Position numbers and translations under genes: made by a program. From Sulfurovum xiamenensis (GTDB taxonomy: Bacteria; Campylobacterota; Campylobacteria; Campylobacterales; Sulfurovaceae): a stretch of DNA of 64,000 nt. The notes under the pieces were generated by a model. The model saw only the letters and a list, made by a program, of their open reading frames with translations, was not told the DNA's origin and ran no database searches. Positions 16,326 to 24,686 of the stretch are shown one piece after another. The DNA lies in the NCBI RefSeq assembly GCF_030347995.1, contig NZ_JAQIBC010000005.1:45650-109649 (forward strand), in the 5' to 3' direction. Position 1 is the first letter of the stretch. Every line of letters starts with the position of its first letter.

Positions 16326-17089
16326 GAATAGCGTTAGCTATGTTGTTATATGTCTATGCACTTTATGCAATGGAAGGCAAGGAAGTATATGAAAAAAAAT
16401 GCGCTTCTTGTCATCAAGGTTATATCCCTATGTCTAAACTCAAAGAGAATTTCCAAGATTATAACAATACCCTGCTAAAGCTGACTGCACCCACGTTAAA
16501 CCAGCTCTCTTATAGATTAAAAAAGAGCATTGGGGACCCTAAAGGGGATAATGAGATACATCGTATGGAAGTGGCTGCATTTATCAGTGAGTATGTACTG
16601 AATCCAGATAGACAAAAAAGTCTTTGTTTAGACGAAGTGATGCAGTCTTTTGAAACCATGCCTAGTCTTAAAGGAAAGGTGAGTGAAGAGGAACTTGAAG
16701 CAGTCAGTACCTATATTTATGATTTTGACGAGAAGGTCGTAGAGAAAAATAGTGTACAATATGAAGGGTTTGAAAAAGCATTGCAAAAGGCAAAGAATGA
16801 GCATAAGATCATTATGCTTAAGGTAATGACAAAAGATTGTTACTATTGTAGAAAAATGGATAGAGAGGTAATGGTGGAAAAAGAAGTGGTCGATATGCTG
16901 GAAAAGGACTTTATCTCTGTTGCGATCGATATTTCTACAACTGAGCTTCCTTTGGGATTAAAAGCCGAATTTACGCCAAGTTTTATTTTTATAGATGAAA
17001 ATTCTAAAGTATTAATGAATCTTCCTGGTGCATGGAATAAAATGGATTTTCTGGATATCTTAAGAGAAGCCAAAAAGAAACAAAGGTAA
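16322..17089 (+). CDS. Cytochrome c / thioredoxin fusion protein
   Basis: A 255-aa periplasmic protein joining two redox modules. Residues 1-16 form a signal peptide; CASCH (Cys27, Cys30, His31) is a heme c site in a small cytochrome domain (to about 140). The second half (about 145-255) is a thioredoxin domain with CYYC (Cys173, Cys176) and EFTPSFIFI (cis-Pro), closely related to the tandem thioredoxins at 4138 and 4528. Heme plus dithiol in one chain implies electron transfer between thiols and the cytochrome pool, perhaps to keep SoxY active (inference). It is in the run hydrolase / this gene / DsrE-like gene. Confidence 0.83.
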   Translation: MRIALAMLLYVYALYAMEGKEVYEKKCASCHQGYIPMSKLKENFQDYNNTLLKLTAPTLNQLSYRLKKSIGDPKGDNEIHRMEVAAFISEYVLNPDRQKSLCLDEVMQSFETMPSLKGKVSEEELEAVSTYIYDFDEKVVEKNSVQYEGFEKALQKAKNEHKIIMLKVMTKDCYYCRKMDREVMVEKEVVDMLEKDFISVAIDISTTELPLGLKAEFTPSFIFIDENSKVLMNLPGAWNKMDFLDILREAKKKQR

Positions 17090-17099
17090 AGGAGAAAAG

Positions 17100-17537
17100 A
17101 TGAAAAAAATATTGATATTGCTCGCATGCGTATTGAGTTTTACTGTAGCAGAGACAGAGTTTGCAGAACCAAAGCCTGCCATTGATAATCCTAGACAGCT
17201 TGTATTTGGTATACCTAGCGGTGATGTAAAAGAGATAAACCGTATTTTAAGTACGGTGAACAATGTGATGAAATTCTATAGACCGGAAAACACCGAAGTG
17301 GTTATCGTGGCCTATGGACAGGGATTAAAGTCTTTACTGAAAAAGGGAGATGCGGATGTACGGAAACGTATAGAAGCACTTATGACCTATGATGTAGAGT
17401 TCATTGCGTGCGGAAACACCATGAGGACACTGCATATCGAGAAAAAAGACCTGCTTGATGACATTGGGTTTGCAACCGCAGGGATCGTTGAGATCATAGA
17501 AAGGCAACTTCGGGGCTATACCTATGCCCAACCATGA
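17100..17537 (+). CDS. Periplasmic DsrE-like protein, second copy
   Basis: A 145-aa exported protein with a signal peptide (about 1-17, ending TVAE) and a DsrE-like fold. Its single Cys lies in VEFIACGNTMRTLHIEKKDL (about residues 99-118), aligned with the Cys of the copy encoded at 6036-6503. The strand before it, TEVVIVAYGQGLKSLL, matches VSVVIHGGAYKFFL of the other copy. It starts 10 nt after the cytochrome-thioredoxin gene with an AAGGAGA ribosome site. A role as a periplasmic sulfane-sulfur carrier fits the setting but is not shown. Confidence 0.8.
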   Translation: MKKILILLACVLSFTVAETEFAEPKPAIDNPRQLVFGIPSGDVKEINRILSTVNNVMKFYRPENTEVVIVAYGQGLKSLLKKGDADVRKRIEALMTYDVEFIACGNTMRTLHIEKKDLLDDIGFATAGIVEIIERQLRGYTYAQP

Positions 17538-17551
17538 TCTAGCTTGAAACA

Positions 17552-17583
17552 TTTACATATTATTTACAGAAGATTGTTATATT
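17552..17583 (+). promoter_or_regulatory. DUF302-gene promoter with twin TTTACA repeats
   Basis: TTTACA at 17552-17557 and 17563-17568 are 11 bp apart; TATATT at 17578-17583 is a -10 box 15 bp from the start of the second repeat. Spacing and motif match the soxX promoter (9578-9609), and the two also share TTGTTAT just at the -10. The spacing identity makes chance unlikely and points to one shared regulator. Confidence 0.58.
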
Positions 17584-17612
17584 ACGGTATAAAAATCAAA
17601 AGGAAATAAAAT

Positions 17613-18590
17613 ATGAAATTGTTAGTTAAAGGGATGCTTTGTGCATCATTGATCGTCTCGGGTGTAATAGCTCAAGAAACTGTAAAGGGTGCAGCTCAAG
17701 CACCTGCTGCTATGAAAAATACCGCTCCGGATATAGAAGTCTTCACTTCAGAGAACGCAGATGGTAAGATCACTCCAGCAAGTATAGAACAGGCATTTAA
17801 AGATGCAGGTTTTGTTATCTCTGCGAATAGGGATATGAATGGCCCTTTTGTGAAGCAGTTTAAAGAATCAGGTTTTGATATCTATAATCTTTTCACGTTG
17901 TATAAACCGGATGCCGTTCTGGAACTGGTAAAGAAATACCCAAATGTAGGTCTTTTCGCACCTATGAGTATGTCGATCTATACGAAAAAAGGTGAAAAAA
18001 AGATCTCTGTCTCTTCTCTAACAGTCGAAGCGATGGCAAAGATCATGAAAACTCCGGCTGATGACAAAACGCTTCATGACCTAAGAGCACTGGTCAAGCA
18101 GACATTAAAAAAAGCCATGCCAAATGGTTCATTTGAAACATTACCATATGTGCAAACAGAGCCAAAAGGTGAACTCGTTACGAATTACAGTATGGAGATG
18201 GACCCAGATGAGTGGGAAGATCAATTAGAAGAGTTCAAAATGGGCTTTGAAGGCGAGCTTGCACCGAATGGCTTTGTCATCGCAGGACATAATAATTTGG
18301 GTGATGACTTTGAAGAGTCAAACTACGAAGCATTTGATTTTTATGAAGTCTACTCTATCTGTAAACTACCGGTGATCTACACTATCGCTAAAACGAGACC
18401 GGAAGCAGGAGCCTATGCGCCATGTTCACTCTATCTCAGTAAAAAGAAAGATGAAGAGGAGATGAAACTAGGATTTCCTTCTGTCTATAACTGGATGAGC
18501 TCTATGGCTATAGAGAGTAAAGAAGATATCGAAGTCTTGGAAAATGCACAGGCGGGTATGAGAAAAATATTAAGTGGGCTTACTGAATAG
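17613..18590 (+). CDS. Exported DUF302 protein (duplicated domain)
   Basis: A 325-aa periplasmic protein with a signal peptide (about 1-20, VIAQE). Two DUF302-like halves can be seen: residues about 50-150 (ASIEQAFKDAGFVISANRDM, then LFAPMSMSIYTKKGEK) and about 190-325 (GELAPNGFVIAGHNNLGDDF, then AYAPCSLYLSKKKDEEEM). The second half has two Cys, one in SICKLP and one in APCSLY. DUF302 has no settled function; members occur with sulfur-oxidation and thiol genes. It has its own promoter with the same repeats as soxX, which is the best evidence that it belongs to the Sox regulon. Confidence 0.8.
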   Translation: MKLLVKGMLCASLIVSGVIAQETVKGAAQAPAAMKNTAPDIEVFTSENADGKITPASIEQAFKDAGFVISANRDMNGPFVKQFKESGFDIYNLFTLYKPDAVLELVKKYPNVGLFAPMSMSIYTKKGEKKISVSSLTVEAMAKIMKTPADDKTLHDLRALVKQTLKKAMPNGSFETLPYVQTEPKGELVTNYSMEMDPDEWEDQLEEFKMGFEGELAPNGFVIAGHNNLGDDFEESNYEAFDFYEVYSICKLPVIYTIAKTRPEAGAYAPCSLYLSKKKDEEEMKLGFPSVYNWMSSMAIESKEDIEVLENAQAGMRKILSGLTE

Positions 18591-18835
18591 TACCTATATT
18601 TGGCAGTGATACAGACAAATATAATGAAATATAAATAGCAGATAGTACCTATCATTTTTTTTTAACAAAAATGTTCTATTTGCTACACTGGATTAAAAAG
18701 GTAAAGTTTCTTTGAGTAAATAACCAATTTTTAAAGCAAACTTTAATAGTATTAATCTAAGCATTTCCCTATGGTCTCATCGGATTAACGGGTACTTATA
18801 ATTATTATAAGATTAGCTAAATTTAAGGAGGAAGC
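18591..18835 (+). promoter_or_regulatory. Intergenic region upstream of psr operon: weak terminator, palindrome, promoter
   Basis: This 245-nt gap holds a direct repeat TAGTACCTAT (18588-18597 and 18643-18652); the second copy sits in a short hairpin GATAG-TAC-CTATC (18641-18653) followed by nine Ts, a weak terminator for the DUF302 gene. Further on, CTTATAATTATTATAAG (18795-18811) is a perfect 8+1+8 palindrome that contains a TATAAT -10 box (18797-18802), so it could be an operator. AAGGAGG at 18825-18831 is a near-ideal ribosome site for the first psr gene. Confidence 0.5.
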
Positions 18836-19594
18836 ATGAAATTAGGTTTCTTAGTTGACCTTAACCTATGTATGGGTTGTAAAGGTTGTGAGATTGCTTG
18901 TAAAGTGGAAAATGAAGTTCCATTGAGTACTTGGCGTTTACGTGTTAAATATATAGATTTGGGAACATTCCCTGACACTAGAAGATCATTTACACCATTA
19001 CGTTGTAATCACTGTGAGAGTGCACCATGTGAGCGTATCTGTCCAGTATCGGCATTACATTATCTAGAGAATGGTATTGTAAACATTGACAGTGATAGAT
19101 GTATCGGTTGTGCTGGTTGTATGATGGCATGTCCTTATGGAGCGATCTATATGGATCCTGAAACAAATACAGCAGATAAATGTACTTACTGTGCACACCG
19201 TATTGAGAGTGGTATGATGCCAGCATGTGTGGTTGCATGTCCGGTTGAAGCAAATATCTTTGGTGATATTGAAGATGACCACAGTCATATTTCACTTTAT
19301 ATTATGGAACACAAAGGTGCTGTTCAAGTACGTAAACCAGAAAAGCATACAAGCCCAACGCACTTTTATGTAGGTGGTGGTAATGCAACATTGAACCCAC
19401 TTGCACATCAGAGAATTGAAGGATTCAGTCTCTTTAATGACATTACTCACCTAGAGCATGTAGGTGATAAAAATCACGGTATCCTTGACAGATTCTTAGC
19501 ACCGTTTACTGGACACCATGGTCCAACAGATAACGCAAGTTTTATTGAATCAGCGACAGATACTGAATCACATGAACAAGAGGGAGGTCACTAA
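18836..19594 (+). CDS. psrB: 4Fe-4S electron-transfer subunit (PsrB-like)
   Basis: A 252-aa polyferredoxin subunit with sixteen Cys in four clusters: CMGCKGCEIACK (from residue 13), CNHCESAPCERICP (from about 60), CIGCAGCMMACP (from about 92) and CTYCAH...CVVACP (from about 118). It passes electrons between the molybdenum subunit and the NrfD-type membrane quinone subunit. It has no signal peptide, so it is either cytoplasmic or co-exported with the Tat-bearing large subunit. The C-terminal tail is acidic and His-rich (ESHEQEGGH). The gene order here is B-C-A. PsrB-like is chosen over TtrB, SoeB or DmsB from context; the substrate is not readable. Confidence 0.85.
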   Translation: MKLGFLVDLNLCMGCKGCEIACKVENEVPLSTWRLRVKYIDLGTFPDTRRSFTPLRCNHCESAPCERICPVSALHYLENGIVNIDSDRCIGCAGCMMACPYGAIYMDPETNTADKCTYCAHRIESGMMPACVVACPVEANIFGDIEDDHSHISLYIMEHKGAVQVRKPEKHTSPTHFYVGGGNATLNPLAHQRIEGFSLFNDITHLEHVGDKNHGILDRFLAPFTGHHGPTDNASFIESATDTESHEQEGGH

Positions 19595-19595
19595 G

Positions 19596-20546
19596 ATGGT
19601 AGAAAGTACAATTAACGCAACTCAAGCAGTAGTTACACTCGATGTACCAATTCAGGGACTTGTTTGGGGTAGTATTATTACTGTAAACATGTGGGCAAAA
19701 AGTATCGGTACAGGTGTTGTCTTTTTAGCGGCATTCCTATGGTTTAGACATAAAAAAGATGAAATGCCTAACTTAAGATGGCTTATGCCTGTACTTGCAT
19801 TCGTATCACTGAACGTATTTTTATTGTTTACATTGATAGATCTACATCAGCCATACAGAATGATACATATATTCACGCATCCTCATTGGACTTCATCAAT
19901 TACTGTGGGTGCATGGATGGCATCACTTTTCCTAGCTATCATTACGATCCTTATGGTTATCGGTGTAGCAGATGCGTTTCCAGGTCTTGGTGGTAAGAAG
20001 TGTAAACTTACTGCAATAGCTAGAAACAACTCTGGATTTTATGAAAAGATCATGCCATTCATGGTATTCCTGGCGATTCCTGTAACAACATATACAGCGA
20101 TCATTATGGCACAATCTAGTGCAAGAGAGTTATGGCAAGCACCAACTGAAGTGATGCAAATGATGTGGGCAGCACTTATGGCCGGTTCTGCAGCACTTAT
20201 CTTTATTTCTGGTTCATGGAGTAAAGAAGCAAGAAAAGATTTAGCACTTGTACTTACATTCGCTGTATTCTTTAGTTTCATGATGTATATGGGTGAGTAT
20301 TTCTTCTCATTCAAATCTTCAGAGGCAGAAGCCGTTTTAGCCTATGTACATTCAGGCGGAGCATATAGTGTTGAATTCTGGTTTGGTATGACACTTGGAT
20401 TTATTATCCCATTCTTCTTAGGAATGAGTTACATGAAATCAGAAAACATGACGCTGCTTAGATTTGCAGCTATTTTAGCATTGGTAGGGTTATTCTTGGT
20501 AAAAGATGTATGGCTTAAGATCCCACAAATGTTACCATTAAGTTAA
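19596..20546 (+). CDS. psrC: NrfD/PsrC-type membrane subunit
   Basis: Polytopic NrfD-family integral membrane subunit that binds quinone and anchors the molybdoenzyme. The start chosen is ATG 19596 (316 aa), one base after the psrB stop and 7 nt after GGGAGGT (19582-19588); an upstream in-frame start at 19518 would lie inside psrB and is rejected. About eight hydrophobic helices are visible, beginning SIGTGVVFLAAFLWF and including LAIITILMVIGVADAFPGLG and ILALVGLFLVKDVWL. Conserved polar residues within helices fit the quinone site of PsrC, but I cannot place them confidently. Confidence 0.87.
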   Translation: MVESTINATQAVVTLDVPIQGLVWGSIITVNMWAKSIGTGVVFLAAFLWFRHKKDEMPNLRWLMPVLAFVSLNVFLLFTLIDLHQPYRMIHIFTHPHWTSSITVGAWMASLFLAIITILMVIGVADAFPGLGGKKCKLTAIARNNSGFYEKIMPFMVFLAIPVTTYTAIIMAQSSARELWQAPTEVMQMMWAALMAGSAALIFISGSWSKEARKDLALVLTFAVFFSFMMYMGEYFFSFKSSEAEAVLAYVHSGGAYSVEFWFGMTLGFIIPFFLGMSYMKSENMTLLRFAAILALVGLFLVKDVWLKIPQMLPLS

Positions 20547-20559
20547 GGAGAAGATATCT

Positions 20560-23500
20560 ATGACAAAATCAATGAATACAGAAGATAAAAATTTTATCGA
20601 AGGTAGAAGAAGTTTCCTTAAAGGTACAGCTTACTCTGTAGCAGGTGCAACACTTGCTGCAGGTGTATTTAAAACTGTAGCAGACACGCCTGCAATGGCA
20701 GAAACGAAGTTCACGCCTACACCAAAGACACTTTCATTCTATCCACCGTTAGAAGAGTGGGATAGTTTTACCGAGTTAGATGGTGATGATTGGAAAAGAG
20801 GTGGTACAAGTAGAAATGGTGTTCAGAGCGAAGATAACCCAGATGGGATCAAAGCAACTGAATACATGCTTGTTCCTACAGCATGTTCAAACTGTGAAGC
20901 ATCATGTGGTCTAACTGCATGGGTTGACCTTTCTACTTACAAAGCTGGTGGACAACTGGCAGTACGTAAATATATGGGTAACCCGCTTCACTCTGGATCT
21001 CGTGGTAGAAACTGTGCAAAAGGGTATGCGACTCAGTCACAAATGTATGATCCAGATAGAATTCCTTTCCCACTTAAAAGAGCTCCAGGTTCTAAAAGAG
21101 GTGAAGGTAAATGGGTAAGAACAACTTGGGATGAAGCGATGAAAGAGATCGGGCAAAAAATGCACGATACACTCAAAACAGGTGATGAGATCTCTAAAAA
21201 ATCGATCATGTACCACGTTGGTCGTCCAAATGAAAATGGTTTTGGTCACCGTGTACCACACTCTATGGGAATCGATGGATATGATTCTCATACAAACATC
21301 TGTTCTGCAGGTGCAAGACAAGGTACGATCCAATGGACGAATGATGACAGAAACTCTCCGGATTGGTCGAATGCAAAGTTGATCTTCCTTCAGTCATCTC
21401 ACGCTGCAGATGCGGGACACTACTTCCAACAGGCAGCAGGACGTATCGCTGAAGCACGTAAAAAAGGTGCAAAACTTGTTGTTATGGATCCTCGTTTGTC
21501 AAACTCTGCTGGTATGGCGGATCTTTGGGTTCCATGTTGGCCAGGAACAGAGACAGCACTTTATCTCTACCTTGCAAACAGAATTTTGAATGAAAAAGGT
21601 ATCAATGGCGAAGACCTAGTCAACCACAATTTTGTGAAAAACTGGGTAAACTGGGATCACCTCATGAAAGACAGAGACTACTTGAATGTACTTGTTGAAA
21701 AAGGATACATCAAGTCTGTACCTGCGGGTAACTCTTATGAAGAGTTCATTGAGATGATCGCTGAGATGTATAGCCCTTATACACTTGACTTTGTAGCTGA
21801 AGAGTGTCGTATCGAAAAGCGTATCGTAGAAAAACTTTACGATATGTTCATTGATGCAGGTGCAAGAGTTGCAACATATATCTGGAGAGCAGGACCGATT
21901 GGTCACAAAGGTGGATGGATGATCGCTAGATCGGCATTTTTACCATTTGTTCTTCGTGGTGCAATGGCAGGTGACAAAGGTGGCGTTGGACTTCACCACT
22001 GGCATGTTATCTCTGTTAACGGTAAAGGAAATGCTGCAACTGTGGATGGTTCAGCACCTGCAAAAGTTGACGTATGGAATGAGATCGCATGGCCGCCTGA
22101 GTATCCGTTAAGTTCTTATGAAATGAGTCATATCATGCCTCACCTTCTTATGGACGATGAGTGGAGAAACAAGTGGAATGCCAAAGGATTGAATGTTCCT
22201 GAAAAATTGGCTGTTTGGATCCCTCGTATGTATAACCCAGTTTGGATCAACCCGGATGGATTCAGATGGATCGAAGCGCTTAAAAGAGAAGATAAGATCG
22301 AAATGTCATTCAACCTTTCTCCGACCTGGTCTGAGACAAACTGGTACTGTGACTATATCTTGCCTGTAGGACTTGCTGGTGAAAGACATGACCAACACTC
22401 TGAAGCAACTGAACCAAAAAGATGGTTAAGTTTCCGTAACCCGGCACTTAGAGTTGCACTAGAAAAAATGGGTTGGAAGCCAAAAGATCCAACTAGAGCT
22501 ACGCTTGAAGCACATATTAAAGCCGGTCTTGGTGAAGTATGGGAAGAGGTAGAGTTCTGGGCAAACATCATGACACATTATGTAGATCCAGATGGTTCAT
22601 TGGGTATCAGAAAGCACTGGGCTTCAAAAGAAGATCCAAGCAGATGTGTGACAATTGCTGAGTGGTATCAAGCAGCATTTGATAACCTGCCAAACCTTAG
22701 AAAAGCAGCAAAAGCAGCATATCCTGACTCAAAGTATCCGAACTATGAGATGATGAGAGACAGAGGTACATGGTTAGAAGAGGCTAATATCTATAAACCA
22801 CAAGAGAGACCACTGAAAAAAGTAGGTGATACATATATCGCGCATGGTCACGAGTATCATGAAAGTGAAGTGACTAAAGATGAGTTTGGTGTACTTCTTG
22901 CAACAGGACATGATGGTAAAGAGACTGCGATCGGTGTAGAAGTAGACGGTGAATTGGTACAAGGTTTCCATACATTGACTAAAAAACTTGACTTCTACTG
23001 TGAGTGGTTCAAAGAGTGGAAATGGCCTGAGTACGCTATACCTATCTATCCAAAAAATGCTGAAGAGAGAAAGAAAATGACGCATGTTGTAACACAAGTA
23101 CACCATGACTTCATGCAAAAAGAGAATGAATTTGCATTGAATACAGTATTCAGATTACCATACAATATTCATACACGTTCAGTAAACTCTAAGCACCTTA
23201 TGGAGATTTCACAAAACCATAACCCAGTATGGATCTATACTGAAGATGCGAAGAGACTTGGTATTAAAAGAGGTGATGCAGTGAAGGTTACGATCCAAGA
23301 TACTGTATCTGGTCTTGAATCAGGTTACTTCATCGCGATGGCTGTACCGACTGAAGCTACAATGCCTGGTGTACTAGCATGTTCACACCATGCAGGTAGA
23401 TGGAAACTTAAAAATGCGGTTGAGATCCCAGGATTTGAGCACAAGTTAGGTGTGATGGGTCTGGGTGCACCATTGTATGAGATGACAATGGATGGTAAAG

Positions 23501-23889
23501 AGGGTACACTCAAGCCAACTCAAGGTATCGTAGATGGTATGAATGAAAACAAAAACTCTTGGCAGTTTAAAGAGTACAACAGAGACATCGACAACATTTG
23601 GTGGGATGGTCTTTCTGGTTCATGGCAAAATGCTGTGGCACCTTCACATCCGGATCCAATTGCTGGTAACCATGCATGGCACCAAAAAGTTGTGATGGAA
23701 CTTGCAGGTAAAGATGACCAGATCGGTGATATCTATGTGAACTATGAGAACAACATGAAAGTGTATCAAGCATGGAGAGACAAATTGACACGTCCTCTTG
23801 ACAGTACAGATACACTTAGACGTCCTCAACATATCAAACGTCCTTGTGTACCTTTGTCTGACAAAGCATACGCAGTAAAAATCAAGTAA
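20560..23889 (+). CDS. psrA: Molybdopterin oxidoreductase catalytic subunit (PsrA-like)
   Basis: An 1109-aa DMSO-reductase-family enzyme, longer than classical PsrA/PhsA (about 750-760 aa). A Tat signal EGRRSFLKGTAYSVAGATLA (residues 14-33) marks it for export. The N-terminal 4Fe-4S site is Cys109, Cys112, Cys116 and Cys152 (CSNCEASC...NCAKGY). Cys248 in HTNICSAGARQG is in the position of the molybdenum ligand. The C-terminal domain (about 880-1100) resembles molydopterin-dinucleotide-binding domains. With PsrB- and PsrC-like subunits it forms a membrane complex; polysulfide or sulfur reduction is the usual reading in Campylobacterota, while tetrathionate or sulfite chemistry cannot be ruled out. 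Confidence 0.85.
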   Translation: MTKSMNTEDKNFIEGRRSFLKGTAYSVAGATLAAGVFKTVADTPAMAETKFTPTPKTLSFYPPLEEWDSFTELDGDDWKRGGTSRNGVQSEDNPDGIKATEYMLVPTACSNCEASCGLTAWVDLSTYKAGGQLAVRKYMGNPLHSGSRGRNCAKGYATQSQMYDPDRIPFPLKRAPGSKRGEGKWVRTTWDEAMKEIGQKMHDTLKTGDEISKKSIMYHVGRPNENGFGHRVPHSMGIDGYDSHTNICSAGARQGTIQWTNDDRNSPDWSNAKLIFLQSSHAADAGHYFQQAAGRIAEARKKGAKLVVMDPRLSNSAGMADLWVPCWPGTETALYLYLANRILNEKGINGEDLVNHNFVKNWVNWDHLMKDRDYLNVLVEKGYIKSVPAGNSYEEFIEMIAEMYSPYTLDFVAEECRIEKRIVEKLYDMFIDAGARVATYIWRAGPIGHKGGWMIARSAFLPFVLRGAMAGDKGGVGLHHWHVISVNGKGNAATVDGSAPAKVDVWNEIAWPPEYPLSSYEMSHIMPHLLMDDEWRNKWNAKGLNVPEKLAVWIPRMYNPVWINPDGFRWIEALKREDKIEMSFNLSPTWSETNWYCDYILPVGLAGERHDQHSEATEPKRWLSFRNPALRVALEKMGWKPKDPTRATLEAHIKAGLGEVWEEVEFWANIMTHYVDPDGSLGIRKHWASKEDPSRCVTIAEWYQAAFDNLPNLRKAAKAAYPDSKYPNYEMMRDRGTWLEEANIYKPQERPLKKVGDTYIAHGHEYHESEVTKDEFGVLLATGHDGKETAIGVEVDGELVQGFHTLTKKLDFYCEWFKEWKWPEYAIPIYPKNAEERKKMTHVVTQVHHDFMQKENEFALNTVFRLPYNIHTRSVNSKHLMEISQNHNPVWIYTEDAKRLGIKRGDAVKVTIQDTVSGLESGYFIAMAVPTEATMPGVLACSHHAGRWKLKNAVEIPGFEHKLGVMGLGAPLYEMTMDGKEGTLKPTQGIVDGMNENKNSWQFKEYNRDIDNIWWDGLSGSWQNAVAPSHPDPIAGNHAWHQKVVMELAGKDDQIGDIYVNYENNMKVYQAWRDKLTRPLDSTDTLRRPQHIKRPCVPLSDKAYAVKIK

Positions 23890-23905
23890 GTTCATACTTA
23901 CTGAC

Positions 23906-23933
23906 ATACTCCCAGGCACCTGCTTGGGAGTAT
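23906..23933 (+). terminator. Hairpin after psrA-like gene
   Basis: ATACTCCCAGGC (23906-23917) pairs with GCTTGGGAGTAT (23922-23933) through 12 pairs including one G-U, with an ACCT loop. It is strong but lacks a clean U-tract (CTACATTATAC follows), so it may act as an RNA-stabilising 3' end or partial terminator between the three enzyme subunits and the chaperone genes. Confidence 0.65.
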
Positions 23934-24035
23934 CTACATTATACAATTTCCCAGATAATTAATTTTCTTATTACTTATTTATCTTGAAAGTGGTATAGTG
24001 CCAAAATATTTAACATGAAAGCAGATGTATAGAAG

Positions 24036-24683
24036 ATGGAATTAATGAAACAAGAGATAGAAAACCGTATCGCAATTTATGCCTTGATCTCACGATTGAT
24101 GCTTGTAGAGGTAGACGAAACATTTTTGGAGAATATTGAAAAAGATGAGAGACTTTTATCATTTTTCCCTAACTATAGAGACTGGTCTAAGCGCAAGGAA
24201 CTTTCACGTAAAGAGCTTATAGATCAATATTATAATGTGGACTTTACTAACCTCTTTTTAATGCACCTGGTACCGTATGAAAGTTTTTATACTAGGGATG
24301 ACCAAATGATAGAAAGTGGTGGAGACAATCCTATCGTTCAACTTTATAATGATCTGGATTTCCGTGTTGAACTGGATGCTGCAAGGGTTGTCAGTGCAGA
24401 CCATATAGGTGTGGAATTGGAATTCATGTATATGTTATGTGTTGCACTGCAAAAAGCTTTAGCAGCAGAGGACAAAGATGGTATCTGTGAATTGCTACAG
24501 GTACAACGTGCATTTTTAAAAGAGCACCTTTTGGAATGGGCACCGTTATTCCTGATCAATGCAAAACGTGAATCACGCACACCTCTCTATCATGATGGTG
24601 CCGAACTGGCTCTAGAGTTCCTACTCAGTGATTTTGAATATGTGACAGATAAATTGACAACATATTGTGGGGATGAAGCGTAG
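24036..24683 (+). CDS. TorD/DmsD-family molybdoenzyme chaperone
   Basis: A 215-aa all-helical cytoplasmic protein of the TorD/DmsD family, which binds Tat signal peptides and assists cofactor insertion before export. Landmarks are NRIAIYALISRLMLVEVDE at the N-terminus, LVPYESFY near residue 80, DHIGVELEFMYMLC near 130 and FLKEHLLEWAPLFL near 165, where TorD proteins carry the conserved hinge. Its placement after the large Tat-bearing subunit identifies the likely client. ATG 24045 is an alternative start 9 nt downstream. A -10-like TATAGT precedes the gene, so it may also have its own promoter. Confidence 0.87.
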   Translation: MELMKQEIENRIAIYALISRLMLVEVDETFLENIEKDERLLSFFPNYRDWSKRKELSRKELIDQYYNVDFTNLFLMHLVPYESFYTRDDQMIESGGDNPIVQLYNDLDFRVELDAARVVSADHIGVELEFMYMLCVALQKALAAEDKDGICELLQVQRAFLKEHLLEWAPLFLINAKRESRTPLYHDGAELALEFLLSDFEYVTDKLTTYCGDEA

Positions 24684-24686
24684 TCT

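Noticed and set aside
18588..18652. TAGTACCTAT direct repeat as an attachment site or mobile-element scar
   Set aside because: Ten bases only, one copy overlaps the DUF302 stop and no integrase or transposase is present.
19518..19595. N-terminal extension of the NrfD-like protein
   Set aside because: The extension lies inside the psrB reading frame and has no ribosome site, whereas ATG 19596 follows GGGAGGT and the psrB stop.
22774..23118. Long open frames opposite psrA (also others such as 28384-28668, 40603-40983 and 60829-61125)
   Set aside because: Antisense shadows of strongly supported genes; compositions are biased by the opposite strand and show no family features.
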